Part shown: piece by piece, positions 1 through 9,822 of the stretch
How positions within the stretch are numbered: position 1 is the first letter of the stretch
How the letters are laid out: each line of letters begins with the position of its first letter
Origin: Asterias amurensis
Taxonomy: Eukaryota > Echinodermata > Asteroidea > Forcipulatida > Asteriidae
Direction of reading: 5' to 3'
NCBI RefSeq assembly: GCF_032118995.1
Contig: NC_092666.1
Span: 12,536,501-12,600,500, forward strand
Length of the DNA stretch: 64,000 nucleotides
Notes under the pieces: model-generated
Database searches by the model: none
What the model was told of the DNA's origin: nothing
What the model saw: the letters and a program-made list of their open reading frames with translations, nothing else
Position numbers and translations under genes: made by a program

Positions 1-417
1 AATTTTTGTCTCATGATTAGTGAGACGAAAACTGTTTTACTCATTTCACAAAAACTACAGCACCTCAGCACGTAATATTTTCAGGGAAGCTTTCTACTAT
101 TATTATCTTCAAACTGATGTAAATCTGTGAACATTGTGTTTGTTGTCCCCCAAAAAGTACATGACCCTTTAAAACATCGTCCTGTACACGAATCATCAGA
201 AACTTGTACATGTATCATGAACAACTAATCGTAATTTCCAATAAGTTTTTTCCAAGAAAAAGGTCAACAGAATTTCTTTTGTACAGCAATAGATTGTATA
301 TATTAATACTTTTATTTGAGTGGATTGTATATTTTGTTTCTTTACAAAAAATTTGTCTTTATAAATAGGACGTCAGGTATTCATGAGGTAGCGGCTTTTA
401 ACACTTAGTCACATCTG
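1..417. other. Unassigned AT-rich sequence
   Basis: AT-rich DNA with no open frame, splice-framed exon or terminal inverted repeat that I can recognise. Confidence 0.4.
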
Positions 418-1372
418 GACCCGATTTCATAGAGCTGCTTAAGCAGAAACTACTGCTTTAAAAATCCTGCACAGCAATAATGAGCAGGATACCAGTCACA
501 AATTGAACATGTTGAATGGTATTTGGCCGGTAACCTTATTGTGGTTAGCAAAATGTTGTTGTGCTTTGCATATTTTTGTGCATAAAGGAACACGTTGCCT
601 TGGATCGGTTGAGTTGGTCTTTGAAAAGCGTTTGTATTCATTTGTTATAAAATGCATATATGATTAGAAAGATATTTTAAAAGTTTAGTATAAGGATCCA
701 CACAAGTATCACTCGAAATTGCGTGGTTTTCCTTTTACCTCGTCGGCAAACACGGTCGGCCATTTATGGGAGTCAAATTTTTGACTCCCATAAATGGCCG
801 ACCGTGTTAGTTCGCAAAGTAAATGGAAAACCACGCAATTTCAAGGCAAATGTGTGTGGATCATTGTATTCTACTTTTAAAACATCTTTCTAACCATATG
901 CATTTTATAACAAACGGTTACAAACGCTTTTCAAAGACCAACTCGACCAATTCAAGGCAACGTGTTCCTTTAAGCAGCTTTTTGAAATACTATACGATTT
1001 CCTTTTCATAGCGCTGCTAACTGCAAGCACACAAAAAGGCATGCTAACCTTTCTGAGCTTACTGTATGAAAATTAATGACGTAGTTTCAAACCATGGTGA
1101 ACATGCAAGTAGGCCGCCAAATTTTCTTTCTAATCTGTGAAACACGCTTATAAATAAACATGACATTTATATAGCGCCTTTTACCAGAGGATGCAAAGCA
1201 CTGGAAAATGAAAGGAACAGAGAGCCAGAAGTGCAGCGTTTGGGGGGGGGGGGGCACACTGGAGAAACCCAGATTACATGCGAGCAGAGAAAAGATGAGT
1301 CTTAATCAGATTTTTCTGTAACATTAAGCACACAAATTTGCTTGCCATTAAGCAGCGCTATGAAATTGGGCC
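418..1372. repeat. Family G inverted-repeat element, split by a family H element
   Basis: The left end reads CCGATTTCATAGAGCTGCTT and the right end reads AGCGCTATGAAATTGGGCC, the inverted termini of family G, which occurs about nine times in the window. The middle holds a complete family H palindrome (583-973) and unrelated sequence with a G-tract near 1240. Two partial G copies could be juxtaposed here, because a second inward-facing terminus (TTTCATAGCGCTGCTAA) lies near 1007. Confidence 0.6.
583..973. repeat. Family H foldback element, near-perfect 390-bp palindrome
   Basis: Starts TAAAGGAACACGTTGCC and ends with its complement GGCAACGTGTTCCTTTAA. The two halves pair almost throughout, around a centre near 778, with a core stem containing GGTCGGCCATTTATGGGAG. 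Close copies lie at 54044 and 63220. It has no coding capacity, so it would be a non-autonomous DNA element of the foldback/MITE type. Confidence 0.85.
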
Positions 1373-1430
1373 ATGTATGATGGGTTGAGATTAATGCAAT
1401 GAACTCACTGAAATTGTTAAATTTGCACCT

Positions 1431-1603
1431 TAAAAGCACTGGACACAAATGGTAATTACTCAAAAAGTATACATGTATTCTTTTAAAAACTTACTTGGTA
1501 ACGAGCAATAGAGAGCTGTTGATTTTATAAGTAACATAGTCTTTGAGAAACCGGTAATTGGAGCATACTGGTCTTTGAAAATAACCAAAGGTGTCCAGTG
1601 CTT
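1431..1603 (+). repeat. Family A inverted-repeat element, short copy
   Basis: Ends AAAGCACTGGACACAAATGG and AAAGGTGTCCAGTGCTT are the family A termini. The internal GGTAACGAGCAATAGAGAGC block is present, but most of the right half is deleted. Confidence 0.75.
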
Positions 1604-1750
1604 CTAGCGTTTGGTTTTAATTTAATTAAATGGAAGCAATAGATAGAGTCAATCATTTTGAATTGATGGTAATTTTAATAATCAGAACAATTTTTTTTTT
1701 CTTTCTAATAAATAGTGTCTCTGGCATTCTAATCTTGTTTTCATTTTTCA

Positions 1751-1756
1751 TTTATT
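1751..1756 (-). terminator. CCDC15: Polyadenylation signal AATAAA for the CCDC15 gene
   Basis: On the minus strand AATAAA lies about 130 bases beyond the TAG stop at 1888. It is the first canonical signal downstream, so it is the likely 3' end signal of the coiled-coil gene. Confidence 0.5.
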
Positions 1757-1887
1757 TTTAAGGAAACAAATCCTTGTAGAAAGCGTATATACATGTAGTG
1801 GCGTGTCGTGATCCGTGTCGTGGCGGGTGCACGGGACTCGAGCTTAGCTTAGGGGTTTCTTACGGCTAGCTTAGGGGTTGCTTACAG

Positions 1888-4800
1888 CTAGCTGAGGTCA
1901 CATGATGTCAGCAGTGTATGTAGAGCCGTTGCATATGCTGCAAGATAAACAAAATTCAAACAAAATTTCAGCATCTTTTAGGTTGTGATGTTATAGCCTC
2001 CAGGCATGAAATGTGAATCTTGGAAAAAGATGGAAGTTGTATCGAGTGCAAGGGCTGCCCTACATGTACACATGGTGTAATAGACTTTTCAAGCCTTAAT
2101 AATAAGACCACAGTGTCTTGCTTCAGGTGTTGACATGACCAAGTTGCACAGAACTTTGAATATCACATAATAACCCTGCTGTTGTGTGTCACTTAAAAAG
2201 TTCTGCATGTTATAGACCTCTATCACGGTCTGGTCATCTTGATTTTACTCCATTCCAACTCTTTGTAACCGAACTGAGGCTGGACGGAATAATAGTCTGG
2301 TGTCATGCGCAATAAATGTTGGCATTCATTACTGTTATTTGAAACAGGGAACATGACCAAGATGGTGACAGCGTGATAAAGGTGGGTGCTTCGAAGCAAA
2401 CTCGATAAAGTAAAAGCACAAACTCATAATTACCTTTTGGATTCTTATAGAAGATGCAGTTATTGGCGCAGGTATCGGGGTTAGAATCCCAGATGCTTGG
2501 TCCACAGGCGCACAATGGCGGCAACTCAACACCAGACTTACTGATCTTCTCTCTCATCATAGCCTTCAATGCACGGATGTATCTATTATTAACAAAATGA
2601 AATCAATTTAGAAAACAACAAGCAATACCTACCGGCTCTTCTCAGAGCCACCACTGCTCACAAAAGAGATTTTCACATGGTGTCACTGCAAACCTTACTT
2701 TTTACTTAAAATATATTTACTATTTATTCACTATGCTCTGATCGTCTTCTGGAGAAAGCTTTCTCCAGAAAATGATCAGAGCACACTGATCGAAGCGATC
2801 AGAGCATACTGATTGAAACGTTGAATTGAAACCAACGGTTCTTTCCAGAACACCCCCAACTCATTAGAGATAGTCATTACATGGTGTTACCGCAAACTTT
2901 TCCATAATCTATATTTGTTTTGCTGTGTGTGTATTGACTTGCTGGATAGATTATGTTCTTTTGAGAACTCGTCTTGTTTTGTACTCTACTTCAACGGCAT
3001 AGTTTTTTTTCTCGGAATTTGGAAGACTTTGGAAGAACTGTTCCGCTTTTTAACAACTACGGAACGATCCATGATCAAATTAGAAGTTCCGACTTATGGG
3101 ATGCTACTAAATCAGTAATAAAACATTTTAACCCAGTTATTTTACCTACCTTTCAATTTCAGTGCTCTTCTTTTTTCTTTGCCTTTCCCTCTGTAGCAGC
3201 TGTTCAACTTGTTGTTGTTCCTCCCTCTGGCATTGGACCATCTGCAGTTCCGTTTCTCCGGTTGGGTTTCTTGGCTCTACACACTTCTGGGCTTCGGCTT
3301 CTATCTTCTTTCTTTCTTTTTCTTTCACCTCTTTCAGTCTGTTTCAATGTCAACAAAGACGATCAGGAAACAAATGAATGAAAATGGAATAAGTTGGGCC
3401 AATAACATTCCTTTAATCTTTCTCAGCTCACTGGGGATGATACAACCTGGGCACTCGTAGCGCTCCAAACTTTTTCATACACAATATCGACCTTCTGTAT
3501 AACACCCTAATGTGTATTTTTTACCTTTGTATATTTTTCTGATGGTCCTTCTTCCTGATGTTTTCTCGAACCTGTTCTCTTTCAATATCCATGAAGAGTC
3601 GACGATACATTGAATACTGGTTGCCAGTCTGTTGATGGATCAAAGCAAAGAGAGAACAAACAATTATTTTTTTTCTGTCAATTTCAGCCACGCAGCTGCA
3701 GTTATATGTTGTATACCTTATTCATTGTATAATATTCAATGGCCCAGTTTGGAAACCCAAAACAAGGAAGTCAGGTGCGTCGGCATTATACCAATAGTTT
3801 TGGCTCATTTTTCTAGTAATGCAATTCGTGCTTTCTTTGTTGTTAGCAGACAGTTCTCGAGATGATGTGTTCGTGTTTGGACGCTTACTATAGTTTTTGA
3901 TAGATAAATTCTGATTGACGTTTTTAAGTTTATTGTTGTAGTTTTACGGCAATAAACCAAGAACCCCAGGGAGCACAGTTTGGTGTTTCAAGTATGAACA
4001 CTGCCTGCGACTAATTTGGTCACCTCTACAAATCCTGTATAATACCTGTAAGTGGTTTTTCAGGGTTAGTTCATTCTCCATGGTATCACCAATTAACCTA
4101 CCCTCCTTTTATTCTCTTCAAGATGTACCCCAGGTCTCAAATCTGGTACACTGCGTGGAACCCCCAGTTGCATTGTCTTGGCCCCGCCCTTCTCTTGCTT
4201 GCTCTTCTCCGTGACCTTTTCTCTCGTCCTCATCTCATTTGCATACAAATGTTGACCCTGATCTCCACCACCTTTGACCTTTCCGAGGTCACCAGCAAAA
4301 GTCACGGATTTCGTTGCGGGAACTCCAGCCAATCGGTAGAGAGCGTCTTGATCATGTGACATTGGTGGGAGGTTGTTTTCGGTTGGTGGACGATTGTTTT
4401 CAACGCAGTCCCCGTAGCTGGAGAGTTCGTCGATTGGCTGTTGGGAGATTCTTGAATCGCTCTCTGTCGTTTGACTTTGGAGACCGATGGGCTGTCCTAG
4501 ACTTGGTGTAAGTCCTTCCAAATGGACTGGTTCATTCTTGGCAAACACAACAGAACAATTTTGTTTAAGTAATTTTGTCACCTTTTCTACTATAGATATA
4601 GTTCCATGTTTTCTATAGTTGTTTTTGCATTTTTGTGTGAGTTCTGAAACAATAATCTGACCATGATGCCTTTGTTACCAATGACTTTAAAAATGAAATA
4701 CCTTTTTATCTCTTGAGAATTCACTTCCCCATGAGCCACCTGGGAGTTTCGTCTGTAAAAGATGAAAGAAAAAAAGATGCTTTCTGATTTACTTTGGTTG

Positions 4801-7256
4801 AGAGACCATGTACAACTTTATAATGTGTATAATATTTAAAGGCACTGGACACTATTTATTGGTATAAAACATTGCGAGAAGCGACTCCCTTTGAAGTACT
4901 TTAGTTTTTGAGAAAGGGGCAATTTCTCGGTCAAAAAAATAAAATAAAAATTCTCAGTCAAATATTTGTATCGGATAAAAGACTTCAGACTTTTTAGGCA
5001 TCAGAAAACAAACAAAATTATTTTTGCAACAAGGGTGTTTTTTCTCTCTTGCAGCTTTGATGACCAATCAAGTCAAAATTTTCACAGATTTGGTTTTTTA
5101 TGTATGTTGGGATACACCAATTGAGAATGCTGGTCTTAGACAATTACCAAAGGTTTCCAATGAGTGTCTGTAATGATCTCTCCTCAAAACTTCAAAAGAA
5201 AGTACAACTTGAGTCTGATGCGGTATAAAAGTTCAGCTACACCACACCATGAGAGATAAACAACAAAAAAGGGTCTTCTTGTACCTGTTGATAAAATCCC
5301 TTCTTTGCAGCAAGGCTCCGCTTGGCCTGGGTCACGACCCTATGAACTCTGTGCGACCTTTCACTCAACTGCTGAGAATTCTCTTGCTCGGACTCGCTGC
5401 CCGAAGTCGCGTTGTCCGAGGATTGCCCGATGGTCAAGGCTTCATTGTCATGGCGATAGAGGCAGCGGTCCTTCTTCGGTGTGGAACGTTCCGCTGCGTG
5501 TGAACTCTGCTGGACAACGTTGCTTTGTATCTCAACCTTCGGAGCAAAACAGACAGAAGTTTGCAGTGTAACGCAGAGATGTGAAATTGGGCCCTGCCTT
5601 AAAGGTTGAAGCATTCTGAAAATGTACACATTGGTTCACTACTAAGCTAATTCAAAGGATTAAGTTTTTGAGCTCAAGCAGTAGGATTTGTTGTGCACAT
5701 TATATTGGGTCTATATGAACTTATCTGCTATAATATTAATAATTAACCATTCTTGTATGGCGCATAACACATCGTAAATAAACATGTCTCTTTAAAGCGC
5801 TCTAGAGAAAAACGCAACATAATACAAAAACAAGTTGTACCGGGTAACAAACAACTATCCCACACTATGTATTTTGTCAACCTCTGAGTTTACCCACCCA
5901 TAAATCAATATGAAACAGTGATGTTAAAGTCGTTTAAAAACAAAATCAGTGGACTTGATCCACACTATTAAAAAAAAGCATGAAGCTGGTCCTTTAATAT
6001 GCCTGCTCTGAGGATTGAAAACTTACAGCATGGAAGGATTCCTGGAGATTCTCTTGTCTTTTGATTTGCTGAAGTTGTCGTACTCGTTGTTTGACATCAC
6101 GACGGAAGCGTTCTAACCTGGCTTGTTTCTCAGCCTGGGCCTGACTGATACGTTGTTCCTCCTCCTCTGCTGACAGCTGCAAAACGTTCAAATAATATTG
6201 AAGGCTTTTGAAATTTAAAGGAAGAGTTTTGTTGAAAACAAACAAATTAGAATCAAATTTATTATTTAAAGGAAGGGTTCTGTACTTCATGTAGGATATA
6301 CAAAATTTAAAAGTTCAAAAGGCAGGCCTGGAATTTCACGCAGGCCACGGCCTCCGTTGCCCTTGTCTTGGCCTTGGTGCCCTTACTGCCCCTTTAACAT
6401 ACAGTTCTTGCAGTAAATCAAAAGTATTGCTGAAATTAGTAACTGGGACAGACATGAAAGATGTTGATCCATGCATGTAAATTTAGATCTAGACCATTGG
6501 GTAGGAAATTGGAAAAAAAAATGAGCTTGGAAAATCAAAGGTTTTCTCTTATTTGGCAGAAACTATTCAGTAGTTACGCTATGCTATGCAAAATTTAATT
6601 TAAAATGTAACACAGCCAGCAGCCAGAGCAACACATTTTATGAAGTATTGCCCCTTGGGCCTTGGGGGACTTACCTTGCATCACTTACAGGTTTTTTTTG
6701 TGTACACGTCTCCACTTCACCATCAAAATTAGTGGAAAACTTCAGATTAAACATTTTAAGTCACTGGTAATATTAATATTTTGTTTGCAGTTAAACCATC
6801 ATCATGGCGAACTTAAGTTGTTGTTTCTTTTTGGTTTGGGTAGGCCCCTTGCCTTTGCTTTGGAAAATCTCTCAAATTTTTCAAAATAATCTTGATTCTG
6901 TACAAAAGTGAGCAGAAATCCTTACTTCAGTATTACGGAATTTGTTGATGGGCGATTCATATCGAGAAACCCTGTGCAGTAAACACAACAAAAATTGCTT
7001 TTTGGAATGGTTTATAAAATTTAAGGAAGTAGCCAACTTCAACTTGTCAAGTTTTAACTTTTATAGTTTGTTTACTATTTTTTTAGTATTTACTGTTTAC
7101 ACTTACGATCGCTTTATAACTCGTACAGCAACTCTGAGGTTCCAGCTCAACCCAAGCTCCAACTGGAACAACTTTGACGGGTCTTTTACCCATGTTCTTC
7201 TGAGTGATTCGATGAGTAGCACTGTGGTGACGACGATCGTCTGCAAAATGCTGCAT
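1888..7256 (-). CDS. CCDC15: CCDC15-like centriolar coiled-coil protein, nine coding exons, 524 aa
   Basis: Coding exons on the minus strand: 7256-7107, 6176-6027, 5536-5285, 4752-4702, 4581-4102, 3628-3525, 3338-3150, 2582-2434 and 1937-1888. All junctions have AG/GT sites and the phases join to 525 codons with TAG. The exon 5 acceptor (AAAAG before GTG) is the weakest. The start ATG follows an in-frame TGA closely, so no earlier start exists in that exon. Visible hallmarks of vertebrate CCDC15 are VVPVGAWVELEPQS near residues 28-41, an acidic/basic coiled coil in exon 2, NQYSMYRR in exon 6, a long charged helix (about 380-475), and the C-terminal LPPLCACG...DTCANNCIFYKN block with C483, C485, C497 and C501. 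The tiny last exon encodes AYATALHTLLTSCDLS, matching the family's end. Vertebrate CCDC15 acts in the centriole inner scaffold and in ciliogenesis. This version is shorter than the roughly 950-residue human protein. Confidence 0.88.
2213..2384 (+). repeat. Family F inverted-repeat element in CCDC15 intron 8
   Basis: Begins TAGACCTCTATCACGGTCTG and ends CAGCGTGATAAAGGT, inverted ends around a shared core (GAACTGAGGCTGGACGG). Related copies sit at 34773 and 39112. It lies inside the last intron of the coiled-coil gene. Confidence 0.75.
2731..2786. repeat. Perfect short hairpin
   Basis: TGCTCTGATC, then TTCTGGAGAAAGCTTTCTCC, then GATCAGAGCA form a stem almost without a loop. It lies in CCDC15 intron 7. 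It is probably the centre of a decayed foldback element, since GATCAGAGCA recurs just downstream. Confidence 0.6.
4836..5170 (+). repeat. Family A inverted-repeat element in CCDC15 intron 3
   Basis: Starts TTAAAGGCACTGGACACT and ends in a worn version of the complementary terminus (AATTACCAAAGGTTTCCAAT). Internal blocks, including GAAAGCGACTCCCT-like and GACCAATCAAGTC sequences, match other family A copies. Confidence 0.75.
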
Positions 7257-8525
7257 TTTGTCGATGTTTCAGCTACAACTTTAGTTCAGAAACAAATGTT
7301 TACAAATCTACCGCTCTGTGTGAATGAAGAACTCCCACCATGCACTGCGGTTCAAAACACGGTTTCGAATAATCGATACTGGAGTTAACGCCCTCTATTT
7401 TGATTTTGATCGAGGCTGCGAGAGGGGCGGGGCGGTTGTTTTTAAAAAACTTCTCCAACAGTTCGGAATAAATCTTTGGATTTTCTTTGGATTTCGATGG
7501 ACTTATTGCTCTTTGCTCAGGAAGGATGATTAGAGATGCAGTCTGACGTTCCCGCCATTGTAATTTTGTGAACAACATGGACTGTTTTAAAGCACGTTTT
7601 GCCTGAACTTCTGAAGTGGTGGCCGTGTTTTCGGACCGATAGTCGCCACGTGTCCGTGTTTTGGACCATTTCTGATTCTGGAGCACAAGCTGACCGTGGG
7701 CGTGAGTACACTCTTAAAATTGAAACTATTCTGAATTATAGTTGGAGAAGGGGCGAAAATGAGAGCCCTGAGCTTTGTGTTGAATGTTGAAGAAAATAAA
7801 ATAAAACTAAATAAATGTTAGTTTTTAAAACTTTGCACGCCATGATTATAAACACAACACTCAGTACCATCGAGCATAGGCTATCCTTTAATATTTTGTT
7901 TTGTGACTGTACAACAATTCACTGTAAAGTATAGATTAATGTTTTTAATTCGTGCAGTGGAGATAAAACTTTCATTCGATGGAAAGATGGAATGATCCAT
8001 TAAATTGGCTTCGCCTCTTTGAGCAATTTCAATTTAATTGTTTTAACTTTTAAAAGTAACCTCATTCCATTGCATCGAAACATAATTAGTGTTATTTATA
8101 TCATTTTATGCCTATCCGCTGGAGAGGTGCACCAATTCCATCACGTAAAAATATGTATTATTTAATCCTTTCAAAAAATTTCACTGTTCAATCGATACAA
8201 ACGAATGCTGCTTTTAAAGTAGCAAGCCACAGTATTCATACATTATTTACAATAAAAAATAGATACAAATCTAAAAAATCTCTTTTCGAAAAATAATTTT
8301 ATCCCTTTACCTCAGCAACTATTTTGAATAAATAAATTGTCTCCGTTAAATGTTTCATTGAATACGATAGTGCAAAATAATTTGATGACAGGTCCGCAAT
8401 GGCCACTCATTAGCTCTTAACGGAAGATGTAATGCAAATTGAAGGAGTAGTAAAAGCATTGTTTGTACGATTTATCTCTAAAATGCCGACACGTGGTTTC
8501 TTATTCAAGCCAAGCGGCGTCAGCC
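7257..8525. other. Region upstream of CCDC15, no assigned gene
   Basis: Minus-strand 7300-7686 is open for 128 codons but has no recognisable domain, and a stop separates it from the coding start at 7256. It may be 5' untranslated sequence or chance. The rest is AT-rich with no clear repeat ends. Confidence 0.4.
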
Positions 8526-8712
8526 CAGGTGCCCCTGTGGCAGGAGATTCTGTCCCCCGGAGATTCGGTGCCCCCCCCCCAATAAAATGGTAAACCGTGT
8601 ATAAATTACTTCTGATAACAACCTCTTTTGAATCATCCTCCTCCCACTCATGTTAGTTTCCCATATATGGGGGACCGAATCTCCAGCGGATTGAATTCCC
8701 AGGACACCCCCA
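8526..8712. repeat. Inverted-repeat element with GGAGATTCGGT ends
   Basis: The left arm GGAGATTCGGTGCCCCCC faces the right arm GGGGGACCGAATCTCC. GTGCCCCTG and AGGACACCCCC flank the pair. A related fragment (GGAGATTCTTTTCCCACG) occurs near 36137. Confidence 0.55.
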
Positions 8713-9247
8713 TGTTTAAGTCCTAGACACACACCGATGCGCTCAAACTCTGTGGCGTTTGCATGTTTGTATGCTTGGTAGTAGCATAGAAAAGTCTAAT
8801 TGAAATACAAAAATTACACATAAATATAAACAACAGTATTTCAGGATGCAGGTTCAGCATGGCATTTCACCATAGAAACAAAAAGATAATTATAATTATA
8901 AACATCACTAAGGGTATAAAACAGGTACATGACCCCCCCCCCAGCCTAAAAAAAAATACAAACACAAAATTACTTCTATCCATCAAGAAGTTCATCAGTT
9001 GAAAAGTAAAAAAAAGTTAGAATGTTGTGTTTGAAATACTGTCAAAGTTGAGAAAGTGACAAATTGACAAAATGACAAGGGTCATTTAACAAACATGGAC
9101 CGGGACCATTGATGTGACACCTAGGTCAAAGAATGTTTTATGTTCAGTGAAGTAAAGAATCATCATGTTCCCTTTTATTTGTAACTGAGTTAACTGTACC
9201 TCGTTAAATTTTCCTTGGGGGAAAATCGGTACTTGGTGGCGGACCCG

Positions 9248-9450
9248 CGCCCAATTTCATATAGAGCTATACAAGCACACAAACAATAGCTAAGAAAAAC
9301 AAATGTATGCTTTACCAGAATTAGGTCCAGCCACAATACTATGTCATTTATTTTGTACAATTTGTGACTGTAATAATTTTTCTTAGTTTCGGGGTTTTGT
9401 ATGCAGTATTTTCTGCTTCTTCAAAGCAGCTCTATACAAAAGTGGGCCCT
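9248..9450. repeat. Family G inverted-repeat element, diverged
   Basis: GCGCCCAATTTCATATAGAGC opens the element and AGCTCTATACAAAAGTGGGCCC closes it. The interior is shortened and diverged from other family G copies. Confidence 0.65.
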
Positions 9451-9529
9451 GTTTGTAATGTCAACAACGATGGAGCAATGATCCTACTAATCTGCGTGCA
9501 TCATTAATTTTTTGATGATAGGGCCAACT

Positions 9530-9796
9530 TCGTTCTTCAGTATGTAGGCAGAACCCACATTAAAGACTCGTTTTCGAGAAAGAAGTAATTTTCCACGAAT
9601 TTGGTCTCGAAATCAAGCATCTGAAAGCACAAAACTTCATGTGACAAGGGTGTTTTTTTCTTTCATTAATATCTCGCAATTTCGACGACCAGTTGAGCTC
9701 AAATTTTTACAGGTTTGTTATTTTATACATTTGTTGAGATTCACCAAGTGAGAAGACTGGTCTTTGACAATTACCAATAGTGTCCAGTGTCTTTAA
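9530..9796 (+). repeat. Family A element in the 3' flank of the P450 gene
   Basis: The left end is worn. The right end AATTACCAATAGTGTCCAGTG followed by CTTTAA is typical. It ends about 27 bases from the P450 stop, so it probably forms part of that gene's 3' untranslated region. Confidence 0.75.
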
Positions 9797-9822
9797 CAAA
9801 ACCTTTTTGTAGCTTTTCTTCA

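Noticed and set aside
7300-7686. Minus-strand 128-codon frame upstream of CCDC15
   Set aside because: No recognisable domain, and an in-frame stop plus a separate start at 7256 make it unnecessary for the CCDC15 model. At most it is 5' untranslated sequence.
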